Part shown: piece after piece, positions 1-6,034 of the stretch
Layout of the letters: each line of letters opens with the position of its first letter
Position numbering within the stretch: position 1 is the first letter of the stretch
Assembly: GCA_029856625.1 (NCBI GenBank)
Contig: JAHKLG010000087.1
Location: 1-6,195, forward strand
Direction: 5' to 3'
DNA: 6,195 nt
DNA from: Candidatus Njordarchaeota archaeon
GTDB taxonomy: Archaea > Asgardarchaeota > Njordarchaeia > Njordarchaeales > Njordarchaeaceae
Notes under the pieces: generated by a model
What the model was told of the DNA's origin: nothing
Databases searched by the model: none
What the model saw: only the letters and a program-made list of their open reading frames with translations
Program-made: the position numbers and the translations under genes

Positions 1-11
1 GGTTGTGAAGT

Positions 12-1643
12 ATGGGAGAAGAAGTTGGAGAAGTTGTATTCGTGAGAAGAGCTTCTGGTCTCGTAAGAGAAGTAGGCCCATTTACAGCTCTCTCTATTGT
101 TCTATGCCACGTTATCGGAGGTGGTATTAACAAGTTCTCAGTTACAGCCTCCGTAGCCTACCCTGGTGCAAACGTCCCAGTAGCCTTCATTGTAGCAGGT
201 ATACCCACGATTCTGCTAGGTATCGTAATCGCCCTGATGGCTATAGCGATGCCTCGAGCTGGTGGCGACTACATCTATATAACGAGAGTTCTGGATCCAA
301 CAATTGGTTTCCTTGCTTCATGGGCCTTCTGGTATACCGAGGCAGTTAGCTACGGAATAATTGCATATGCCGATGTGGAGTTCTGGGGCTTATCTCTATG
401 GATTGCTGGAGTAGCTCTGAAGAATCCGGCTTTAATAAGTACGGGTCTTGTCTGGATGAATGAGGCTTGGGCTAAGGCTGTAGGTGGTGCAGTTCTAGTA
501 ACTATCTTCCTCATAATTGGACTACTGGGTCTAAGATTATATGCCACAATTATGAATATTCTGTTGATTATACCTGCTATCGGTAGCCTATTCATGATTG
601 CGGCATTCGCCTCTGGAATGGGTGCAGCTCAAGCAATGTGGGAGGAAGTTTTTGGTGCAGGAACGTGGGACGCGGTATTCAGAATAGCTAGGAACTATGG
701 TTGGTCAGAGAAAGTATACGGAATGGGTGCTAGCTGGACGGCGACAATGCAGGCAACAGTACCTGCTACATGGGCTTACATAGGATTTACAGCTACAGCT
801 TTCGTTGGAAGCGAGGTAAGAGAGCCGAGCAAGAGCTTCATGGTTGGAATTGCTTTAGGTAGTACTATAATTGCGGCCTATTACATCTTCATAAGCTGGG
901 CCGTTTATGCGGCATACGGTAACTTCGTAAGTGCTTATACGTATCTCACATCTCAGTCATCTCCTTTATATAGCGATCCAGCGAAATGGGCTGCAGCTCA
1001 AGCAGATCTAAAAGCTGCTCTTGGTATGGATCCACCAGTTAGCATCTTGCCTCTATATGCAGCTATACTCTTCCATAGGATGCCTTGGGCCGCCTTCATA
1101 TGTGCTATTACTGGTGCGATGTGGTTAATGAATGATATTCCCGCGTTCCTATTGGTATGTAGCAGAACCGTCTTCGCCTGGGCTTTCGACAGATTCTTCC
1201 CAGAGTTCTTCGCAGCTGTAAACAGATACCACAGCCCATGGGTTGCTGTAATCTTCACAAGCATAGTAGGTTACATTTCCGTGCTCGGTAGCTACTGGAA
1301 CATTGAAGCCCTGCTAGTAGATACTACCGTCTTAGCAATATTCAGATACCTCTTCGTGGCATTGACCGGTATGATGTTCCCATTCAGAAGACCAGATATC
1401 TACGAGAAAGGACTTAAGCTCGAGATTGCGGGTCTACCGTTAATAACAATACTTGGTTGGATAGCCTTCACATGGTGGACATACATCTTCTGGTTCACAT
1501 CAACTACGCTAGAGGCTGTAGGTATCCTAGTCTACATGATCTGGGAAGGTCTCGGAATGTTGATATTCGCTGGCTACTACATCTACAATATTAGAAGAGG
1601 CATTGATGTATCCACAATCTACCGGGAGATCCCACCAGCATAA
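12..1643 (+). CDS. APC-superfamily amino acid/organocation permease
   Basis: Integral membrane secondary transporter, 543 residues, likely importing an amino acid or related compound by ion coupling; the substrate cannot be read from sequence. About 12-13 hydrophobic segments are visible (roughly residues 22-38, 52-79, 95-121, 156-174, 178-201, 250-268, 276-302, 343-380, 407-427, 435-457, 473-495, 501-525). Family signatures are the glycine-rich GGGI break in helix 1 (36-39), PRAGGDYIYI after helix 2 (81-90), and the helix-6 end with GFTATAFVGSEVREPSKSF (258-276), matching the usual G-F-E-A..EV.nP.r pattern. Long polar loops lie at about 202-248 and 303-342. An in-frame TGA at 6-8 sits just before the ATG, so the gene is complete at its 5' end; GTGA at 5-8 with a 3-base gap is the likely ribosome-binding site. 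Phenylalanine codons are mostly TTC and the gene looks richer in GC than its neighbours, which could reflect strong expression. Family assignment is firm; substrate unknown. Confidence 0.93.
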   Translation: MGEEVGEVVFVRRASGLVREVGPFTALSIVLCHVIGGGINKFSVTASVAYPGANVPVAFIVAGIPTILLGIVIALMAIAMPRAGGDYIYITRVLDPTIGFLASWAFWYTEAVSYGIIAYADVEFWGLSLWIAGVALKNPALISTGLVWMNEAWAKAVGGAVLVTIFLIIGLLGLRLYATIMNILLIIPAIGSLFMIAAFASGMGAAQAMWEEVFGAGTWDAVFRIARNYGWSEKVYGMGASWTATMQATVPATWAYIGFTATAFVGSEVREPSKSFMVGIALGSTIIAAYYIFISWAVYAAYGNFVSAYTYLTSQSSPLYSDPAKWAAAQADLKAALGMDPPVSILPLYAAILFHRMPWAAFICAITGAMWLMNDIPAFLLVCSRTVFAWAFDRFFPEFFAAVNRYHSPWVAVIFTSIVGYISVLGSYWNIEALLVDTTVLAIFRYLFVALTGMMFPFRRPDIYEKGLKLEIAGLPLITILGWIAFTWWTYIFWFTSTTLEAVGILVYMIWEGLGMLIFAGYYIYNIRRGIDVSTIYREIPPA

Positions 1644-1645
1644 GC

Positions 1646-1677
1646 TCTTTTCACTTCCTCTTTTTTGATTCTTTTTC
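1646..1677 (+). terminator. T-rich archaeal terminator of the permease gene
   Basis: Just after the permease stop (TAA 1641-1643) the + strand carries pyrimidine-rich DNA with T-runs at 1648-1651, 1661-1666 and 1672-1676 and no stable hairpin, the usual form of an archaeal intrinsic terminator. Most of it lies inside the opposing gene, where the same bases encode its Lys/Arg-rich C-terminus, so it probably does two jobs. Function is inferred from composition and position. Confidence 0.6.
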
Positions 1678-2409
1678 TATGTAGTCTAGAAGATTTTTGA
1701 TGAAGTTATAATTTGTTAAAACGCTGTCTTTTTCTTCTTCTAGGTGTTTATGTTTTTCCCAGAATCTCCACTTATAGAAGAGATATATAACTCCCAAAAC
1801 AATTACTAAGCCTTCTTTAACCTTCTTCATTGCAGCTACGGCTCTAGCTATATTATCTTTTGTCGCTGATCCAATGATTATCCAATCCTGGTCTTTAAGA
1901 TTTAGCAGATATGGTCTTTTTTTGTCTTTAGGAGATCCTTCAGCTATTGCTTTGAGATTATTTTTTATGGGGGAATTCATGAGCAGCTTTCTTATTAGTT
2001 CTAGTTTCTTTGTGTCGCCACGTCTCAGAATCTCATCTGGTACATTCGCGTAGAATGCCCAACTATCTACTTCTTCCCCCGTGAATTCTGCACCAAAATT
2101 CTTTAGTAGTGGATTTATTATTTCTGGTTTTCCAACGGGTCTGGTGACGAGTAAAATTCCTCCCTTATGTACCCACTTTACTATGTTTCTAATTTCTTCT
2201 TCATCGAATTCATAGCCAGGAGAGATTATCATGAGAATATCTAGGTCCTCTAGATCCTCTTCTTTTATTGCTTCTTGGAGAAAATAAACATCATATTTTC
2301 GCTCCATTGCTAGCCATTCTGCAAAATCTATAACGTCGGTTACTCCCGTTACAACAGCTTTAAAGTGCCATGCATCGATTCCTACTTGGATTCTTTTATC
2401 CTTATTCAT
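1651..2409 (-). CDS. GATase-like (DUF4350/GldG-type) domain protein
   Basis: A protein of 252 residues from the preferred ATG at 2407-2409; ATG at 2413-2415 or GTG at 2416-2418 would add two or three. I prefer 2409 because GTGAT at 2414-2418 then serves as ribosome-binding site with a 4-base gap. Numbering from the preferred Met, the pattern is that of a class I glutamine-amidotransferase-like fold used as a binding domain: strand QVGID (8-12), the block DLDILMIISPGYEFDEEEI (55-73), helix then GGILLVTRP (83-91), and NPLLKNFGAEF (99-109), typical of DUF4350/GldG-like proteins. The hydrophobic stretch near 201-214 (GLVIVLGVIYLFYK) aligns better with the last core strand, usually V.GDS.LF followed by DN..F..NLL, than with a membrane helix; here NYNFIKNLLDYI (233-244) follows. 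I see no catalytic Cys-His pair, so an enzyme role is unlikely. It follows a membrane-protein gene with overlapping ends, suggesting a membrane-associated complex. Fold call is moderate; function unknown. Confidence 0.75.
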   Translation of the reverse strand: MNKDKRIQVGIDAWHFKAVVTGVTDVIDFAEWLAMERKYDVYFLQEAIKEEDLEDLDILMIISPGYEFDEEEIRNIVKWVHKGGILLVTRPVGKPEIINPLLKNFGAEFTGEEVDSWAFYANVPDEILRRGDTKKLELIRKLLMNSPIKNNLKAIAEGSPKDKKRPYLLNLKDQDWIIIGSATKDNIARAVAAMKKVKEGLVIVLGVIYLFYKWRFWEKHKHLEEEKDSVLTNYNFIKNLLDYIEKESKKRK

Positions 2410-3067
2410 TCTCATCACTCTTAATTACGGGTTCCACAATCCAGTATTTGCCCAATAACCAGGGTTTTCTAACTATTCGCACATTTGCGTAATCTATATG
2501 CCATGTCTTGAATCTTAGATCCTTGGGTTTTTTGCCATCCTTTTTAGCATACTCAATAAGCTTATTTATCAGGCCCTGATTAGCTCTTCGTAAGTTCTCG
2601 TCGCATTTTTTCACACCCCCTCTCTTCTTCTGTTTTAATGCTTGTATATCCGTTCTGACGTAGTAATCTAGGATTAAGTAGGCGTTTGGTAATATAACTA
2701 AGAACAGTAGAAGGAATGGATACGAGAACACTATTGTGAAAATAGCAAGTCTAGTGAACTCTATTAGTACCACGGAGCCAAACAAAATAAGAACCCCTGT
2801 AATCGCTAGAATTTTTAGAATCGTAGCGATCTTTATTCTTCTCATTAGACCCTTCTCCCTAACTAGAATAGAGACCAGTCGATCACCCTCCCTCCTTATA
2901 ATTCTTAGCTCCTCTCTAAGTCCTCTAACCCCAGTCTTTAATAACATGCGTTCTAGTTTCTCGGGATCAGTTATCTTTAAGTCTCGTAACATGTCAATCT
3001 TTATTATAGTATCTATTAGAAGCTCATAGTTAATGCTGTCTCTTCCCTTTTTTCTTTTGAAAAACAT
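2402..3067 (-). CDS. two-helix membrane protein of unknown family
   Basis: Protein of 221 residues, not recognised. A basic start (FFKRKKGR, 2-9) leads into a mostly helical, charged N-terminal region to about residue 80, rich in Arg/Lys/Glu. Two transmembrane helices follow, about 81-103 and 107-133, with a very short connection, giving a hairpin with both ends probably in the cytoplasm. A Lys-rich stretch (145-153) and a C-terminal part (about 160-216) with aromatic and basic residues complete it; the end looks like a small strand-rich unit. The ATG at 3065-3067 is preceded by AGGGGTTAT ending 5 bases upstream, a fair match to GGAGGTGAT. Its stop (2402-2404) lies inside the start region of the downstream GATase-like gene, an 8-base overlap with the preferred start, so the two are very likely co-transcribed and translationally coupled. 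It may anchor the soluble partner to the membrane; that is inference. Confidence 0.8.
   Translation of the reverse strand: MFFKRKKGRDSINYELLIDTIIKIDMLRDLKITDPEKLERMLLKTGVRGLREELRIIRREGDRLVSILVREKGLMRRIKIATILKILAITGVLILFGSVVLIEFTRLAIFTIVFSYPFLLLFLVILPNAYLILDYYVRTDIQALKQKKRGGVKKCDENLRRANQGLINKLIEYAKKDGKKPKDLRFKTWHIDYANVRIVRKPWLLGKYWIVEPVIKSDENE
2414..2418 (-). promoter_or_regulatory. ribosome-binding site GTGAT deciding a start
   Basis: GTGAT on the minus strand, part of GGAGGTGATCC, sits 4 bases before the ATG at 2407-2409 and inside the last codons of the upstream membrane-protein gene. It resembles the sites before the permease (GTGA, 3-base gap) and the UppP gene (GTGAT, 3-base gap). Its own GTG and ATG triplets are in frame with the downstream gene, so a start there is not excluded. 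Confidence 0.5.
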
Positions 3068-3104
3068 TTCTAATAACCCCTTATAGGACTGATAAGTTTT
3101 GCCC

Positions 3105-3121
3105 TATATCTTATTTTTTCT
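3105..3121 (-). promoter_or_regulatory. candidate BRE/TATA promoter for the 3067 leftward pair
   Basis: On the minus strand a purine-rich AGAAAAA (3115-3121, BRE-like) runs directly into ATAAGATATA (3105-3114). With usual archaeal spacing, transcription would start near 3083, giving a leader of about 15 bases that still contains the AGGGGTTAT ribosome-binding site. A second AT-rich box (3126-3136) is a less favoured alternative with a longer leader. Predicted from pattern and spacing only. Confidence 0.45.
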
Positions 3122-3125
3122 ACTA

Positions 3126-3136
3126 CTTAAAATTAA
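3126..3136 (+). promoter_or_regulatory. candidate TATA box for the 3194 membrane-protein gene
   Basis: CTTAAAATTAA is the best TATA-like element on the + strand upstream of 3194. Usual spacing predicts a transcript start near 3156 and a leader of about 38 bases with no clear ribosome-binding site. The box reads similarly on the other strand, so it could also act leftward. Weak prediction. Confidence 0.3.
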
Positions 3137-3193
3137 TTAGGTCAGGCACAATAGTGGTGGCAAAGGTTAAGAACTATCAAATACTTATTTTCT

Positions 3194-4060
3194 ATGCAAC
3201 GAAGATTTGGGTGCATACCTTTGACTATTATTCCTATAGAGTATACTCAAAAAATCGAGATTTCGGATATCGTGGAGCCACTTTACAGTACTGGTAGAAT
3301 CTTCATAATTTACTCGATTCTAGAAATACTATCGCTAGCCGCGAGATACCTCATGCGATTTCTCCTATTTCCAACCCATGGAACTACTGCGGAGATATTA
3401 TCTTTCTGGAGAATTTACACTATAGCAATTGTAATAATGGACCTACCTGTTATCCTCGCGGTTATATTCATGGCAATGAGATCTAAGACCGTTGGAGGTG
3501 TATTAAGAAATAATCTAATAAAGTACGCCTTTATTCCACTAGTCTTCTTCTCTTTCCTTAGAACATTTAATGCTATGTACACGATACTCAATATGAACTT
3601 ATTGCTTGAAGCTATAAGAATTCGGCTCTCAGATCCCAATGCTACTCTTCCCTCTCCAGTTGAAAATGCAATAATGTTCTCATTTACGCTCGATAAAGCA
3701 ACAACCCTTGTTGCTATTTTGGCTTTTCTAATGCTTGGGTATGGCTATTATCTAATCGCCATCTTCAATAATGCCTTGAAAGGACTTTCATTCCCCAGTT
3801 TCTTATTAGTACTCAGCACGTTTCTTCTGTTCTTTGGTTTCAGCGCTATAATGGTGGATATCTCAACATTATTATTAGGAAAGAAATTACAGGACACTGC
3901 TCCCAAATTACAAGGATATGAGAAAATAGGAATTCAGACAGAGACACCTAATGCCCTTAAATATACTTCTCCTCTGAATACTGGTCCATCCTTACAAACT
4001 AGTAGGCCAGAGTTTCCAAGCTCGCAGGATCCACAAAGACCTATTCCGCATTTCATATAA
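3194..4060 (+). CDS. five-helix membrane protein of unknown function
   Basis: Protein of 288 residues, not recognised. Hydrophobic helices lie at about 35-51, 71-95, 108-135, 167-193 and 199-228, so the first ~228 residues look like a real membrane protein. The tail (229-288) is different: polar, rich in Ser, Thr and Pro. From residue 247 on it is read opposite the end of pyrK (127 bp shared). The frame is open back to 3155 without another ATG, GTG or TTG, so ATG 3194 is the first possible start. There is no convincing ribosome-binding site; TTG at 3221 or GTG at 3272 are possible later starts, before the first helix. Out-of-frame stops at 3919-3921 (TGA) and 3927-3929 (TAG) mean that a one-base shift either way would end the protein just before the pyrK stop, so the present tail may be recent or a sequencing artefact. 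It lies alone on its strand, divergent from the 3067 gene. Coding status is fairly sure, the 3' end less so. Confidence 0.7.
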   Translation: MQRRFGCIPLTIIPIEYTQKIEISDIVEPLYSTGRIFIIYSILEILSLAARYLMRFLLFPTHGTTAEILSFWRIYTIAIVIMDLPVILAVIFMAMRSKTVGGVLRNNLIKYAFIPLVFFSFLRTFNAMYTILNMNLLLEAIRIRLSDPNATLPSPVENAIMFSFTLDKATTLVAILAFLMLGYGYYLIAIFNNALKGLSFPSFLLVLSTFLLFFGFSAIMVDISTLLLGKKLQDTAPKLQGYEKIGIQTETPNALKYTSPLNTGPSLQTSRPEFPSSQDPQRPIPHFI

Positions 4061-4707
4061 CTTTCAGCGATGATCCATGTTTCTAATCTAGAATTTATTC
4101 CTATTTTAGCAATTTTCTTAAGCATCTCTTCTGGTCCACATGCTATTATAGTATCAAAGTCCTTCTCCCTTACTAACTTCTCTACGAGCTCTGTCACATA
4201 ACCCCTGAATCCTTCAGAACCATCATCCGTTGAAACAAAGACCGATGCTCCTAAATCCCTTGCCTCATTCAAAAAGAGCAATAAGTCTCTTGTGCGAGCA
4301 CCTACTGCTAGTGTTACCTCACCAACCCCCTTAGCTTGTTGTATAAAGAATATTAGGGGAGCTACTCCATATCCTCGGCCCACCAAGAGATACTTCTTAC
4401 CTGATTCGGGTATTAGGAAGTTCCCCAGAGGCCCCTTAAGTCCGAGGAACGCGCCTTCTTTTAAATTATGCATAGCATTCGTGGTTTCTCCTCTGTTAGC
4501 TACAGTTATCCTAATGATATTATCCTCTGGATAATATCCAGATACACTTAATGGGATTTCTTCATAATCTGGAACCCACACCATGAGAAATTGTCCCGGT
4601 TTTGGTTGAGGCAAGGGCTTTACTGGTTTTAGATAAAAAGATTTTGTTAATGGATTTTCATCAATTATCTTGCATATCTTAGCTGCTATTATCTCTGCAT
4701 GGATCAT
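3934..4707 (-). CDS. pyrK: dihydroorotate dehydrogenase electron-transfer subunit PyrK-type
   Basis: Iron-sulfur flavoprotein of 257 residues, normal for PyrK, which passes electrons from PyrD-bound FMN through [2Fe-2S] and FAD to NAD+ in pyrimidine synthesis. Domains in order: FAD-binding barrel with PGQF (37-40), IPLSVSGY (51-58) and GETTNAMH (73-80), then LKGPLGNF (90-97); NAD-binding half with LLVGRGYGVAPL (107-118), GARTRDLLLF (136-145), STDDGSEGFRGYVT (159-172) and CGPEEML (190-196); and C-terminal cluster motif C220-x4-C225-x2-C228-x9-C238 followed by KDGPVF (239-244), highly typical of PyrK. The second Gly of the usual GGG.G nucleotide loop is Arg111. The ATG (4705-4707) overlaps the TGA of the upstream 413-residue gene as ATGA, with GGGAG (4713-4717) as ribosome-binding site. 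No pyrD is in the window, so another redox partner in this oxidoreductase family remains possible. The 3' end, including the Cys motif, is opposite the end of the 3194 gene. Confidence 0.88.
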   Translation of the reverse strand: MIHAEIIAAKICKIIDENPLTKSFYLKPVKPLPQPKPGQFLMVWVPDYEEIPLSVSGYYPEDNIIRITVANRGETTNAMHNLKEGAFLGLKGPLGNFLIPESGKKYLLVGRGYGVAPLIFFIQQAKGVGEVTLAVGARTRDLLLFLNEARDLGASVFVSTDDGSEGFRGYVTELVEKLVREKDFDTIIACGPEEMLKKIAKIGINSRLETWIIAESYMKCGIGLCGSCELGNSGLLVCKDGPVFRGEVYLRALGVSV

Positions 4708-5945
4708 TTCTTCTCCCGGATGATGTATATTACTTCCCCGTTGATCGTTTTAACTTTACTAATGATTACTTCTCGAGAATTGTTTCTTATTAGATCCTTA
4801 ACACTAATATAGACCCTCTTGCTTTTTGTTACTCTTCTTGACTCTTCCTCTATTCTCCTACCAATGATTATTTCTGGATACCCCTGCTTTATCTTAATGA
4901 TTAGTGTTAGGAGAAGTCTGGATATCACCATGTCTTCCAATTCCTTAGAGAATTTTTTAGCAATTGTTAGCAAATCTCTCAGCTCCTTAATAGTATTAAT
5001 CATCTCTCTTAGTTTTGAGGCATCATCGGCGTTCATGACGTCTTCCTCATACTGGGAAGTTTGAGGATCGTCAGGTTTTGGTCTCAGGGAGATTGTTTCG
5101 TTTCCAAATGATTTACTAGCTAGTGCATAGTATCTATTCAATGCTCTCTCCAATAACTTCTCAACAAACTTTTCATCAAAGAGATTTATAGGAGAGACTT
5201 CGTTTTCCATGAATGATTTAAGCTTCTCAATGTACTTCACAACATTATGTGGTTTAAGGGATGGCGGAAACGATTTGTCTGGTAGGTATATGTAGCATTT
5301 CTCCAGATCCTCTGATATTATGGAGAGAAGAGGAAGATTAAGAAAATCAATACCTATGCTTGAACAAAAGAACATTCCCTGCTCGTCAGGGAGAGTTATT
5401 ACTGTATATGGTAACCAAGCTTGTTTTATGTCCTCTAAAGCGATACTCGCTGGTAGGGGGACAAGAGCATATTTATTTCCCAGAAAATCAATTATTACTG
5501 ATCCGTAATTCTCTATAGAGATTTCTGAAGAGTACTCCTGAATTATCCTTTGACCCTCCTTGATGAATAGTAGAATGTTCCTTATTCTCTCTTCAATCAA
5601 TCCTATAGGCATTCTTTTCTCAATAGGTAACTCTACATGTAGACTGCCTTCATCCCAAATGAGCCTTGTACCATCAACATTTACTTTATGAATATCCGCT
5701 AATTGTTTAATCCTACCCGATAGCTCAGGATTAATTCCTAGTAATGCATTTTTGAAAATTATTCTATCATCCTTCACAACTACTATTAATGGCTTTTTGC
5801 GAATTCTACAGGCAGGAAATAATACCGTCGATGCCTCATTATTCCTTAGTATTATATTTCTATTAATAATTGATCGCTTAGAGAAAATTTCTACAGCCAG
5901 TAGCTTAATCCTTTCAATAAGTCCCTTTAGAACATCTGATTGCAT
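4704..5945 (-). CDS. uncharacterised 413-residue protein coupled to pyrK
   Basis: Not recognised; probably restricted to a narrow archaeal lineage. It has no signal peptide or membrane helix and looks cytoplasmic. Residues 1-25 form a likely helix; about 38-135 is a mixed strand/helix domain with VVVKDDRIIF (56-65), the strand pair around LIWDEGSLHVELPI (95-108), then helix IEERIRNILLFIKEGQ (117-132). That order faintly recalls YbjN or secretion-chaperone-like folds, which is speculation. A second domain covers about 143-275, with IIDFLGNKYALVPLP (151-165). A polar, probably flexible linker (289-308) rich in Pro, Asp and Glu precedes a long amphipathic, coiled-coil-like helix (309-354) and a basic C-terminal region (362-413) with VYISVKDLI (378-386) and EVIISKVKTI (392-401). 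No catalytic motif is evident. The ATG (5943-5945) follows AAGGATCCTT, whose GATCC fits the archaeal anti-Shine-Dalgarno. Its stop overlaps the pyrK start by four bases, so a shared transcript is very likely; shared function is inference. Confidence 0.8.
   Translation of the reverse strand: MQSDVLKGLIERIKLLAVEIFSKRSIINRNIILRNNEASTVLFPACRIRKKPLIVVVKDDRIIFKNALLGINPELSGRIKQLADIHKVNVDGTRLIWDEGSLHVELPIEKRMPIGLIEERIRNILLFIKEGQRIIQEYSSEISIENYGSVIIDFLGNKYALVPLPASIALEDIKQAWLPYTVITLPDEQGMFFCSSIGIDFLNLPLLSIISEDLEKCYIYLPDKSFPPSLKPHNVVKYIEKLKSFMENEVSPINLFDEKFVEKLLERALNRYYALASKSFGNETISLRPKPDDPQTSQYEEDVMNADDASKLREMINTIKELRDLLTIAKKFSKELEDMVISRLLLTLIIKIKQGYPEIIIGRRIEEESRRVTKSKRVYISVKDLIRNNSREVIISKVKTINGEVIYIIREKK
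4713..4717 (-). promoter_or_regulatory. ribosome-binding site of pyrK
   Basis: GGGAG lies 5 bases before the pyrK ATG, inside the last codons of the upstream gene. Together with the ATGA stop/start overlap it supports translational coupling of the two genes. Confidence 0.5.
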
Positions 5946-5990
5946 AAGGATCCTTCTTTTAAATAATTTAACCCGATCATTAAATCAGCT

Positions 5991-6000
5991 AATATAATAC
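5991..6000. promoter_or_regulatory. shared divergent TATA-like box
   Basis: AATATAATAC on the + strand reads GTATTATATT on the minus strand, and both resemble a TATA box. Usual archaeal spacing predicts starts near 6022 rightward (13-base leader carrying GTGAT before UppP) and near 5970 leftward (about 24-base leader before the 5945 gene). A second AT-rich run, 5957-5970, is too close to the 5945 start to serve it but could serve the rightward gene with a longer leader. Pattern-based prediction. Confidence 0.4.
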
Positions 6001-6026
6001 TTCCTGATATCATCATATTCTCGGCC

Positions 6027-6031
6027 GTGAT
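6027..6031 (+). promoter_or_regulatory. ribosome-binding site of the UppP-like gene
   Basis: GTGAT, matching five bases of GGAGGTGATCC, lies 3 bases before the ATG at 6035 and supports that start. Confidence 0.55.
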
Positions 6032-6034
6032 AAC

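Noticed and set aside
350..595. 81-codon minus-strand ORF inside the permease gene
   Set aside because: Lies opposite a clear APC permease and has no family-like pattern; a shadow.
998..1264. 88-codon minus-strand ORF inside the permease gene
   Set aside because: Antisense to conserved membrane helices of the permease and without its own ribosome-binding site.
1768..1809. C-terminal transmembrane helix in the GATase-like protein
   Set aside because: The hydrophobic stretch is short, contains Lys, and fits the last core strand of the fold better than a membrane span.
2736..3029. 97-codon + strand ORF with a hydrophobic centre
   Set aside because: It is the complement of the two membrane helices and charged N-terminus of the 2402-3067 gene; Ser/Ile/Thr composition is typical of antisense.
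3080..3096. Short inverted repeat CTTAT-N7-ATAAG in the divergent region
   Set aside because: Five-base AT-rich arms are expected by chance in such DNA; not enough to call an operator.
3415..3639. 74-codon minus-strand ORF opposite the five-helix protein
   Set aside because: The + strand frame is far longer and shows coherent membrane helices; this one shows nothing of its own.
4292..4534. 80-codon + strand ORF within pyrK
   Set aside because: Antisense to highly conserved FAD/NAD motifs of PyrK.
4819..5064. 81-codon + strand ORF, Ser/Leu-rich
   Set aside because: Complement of the coiled-coil and linker region of the 413-residue gene; composition explained by that. The + strand ORFs at 5320-5508 and 5752-5997 are rejected on the same grounds.
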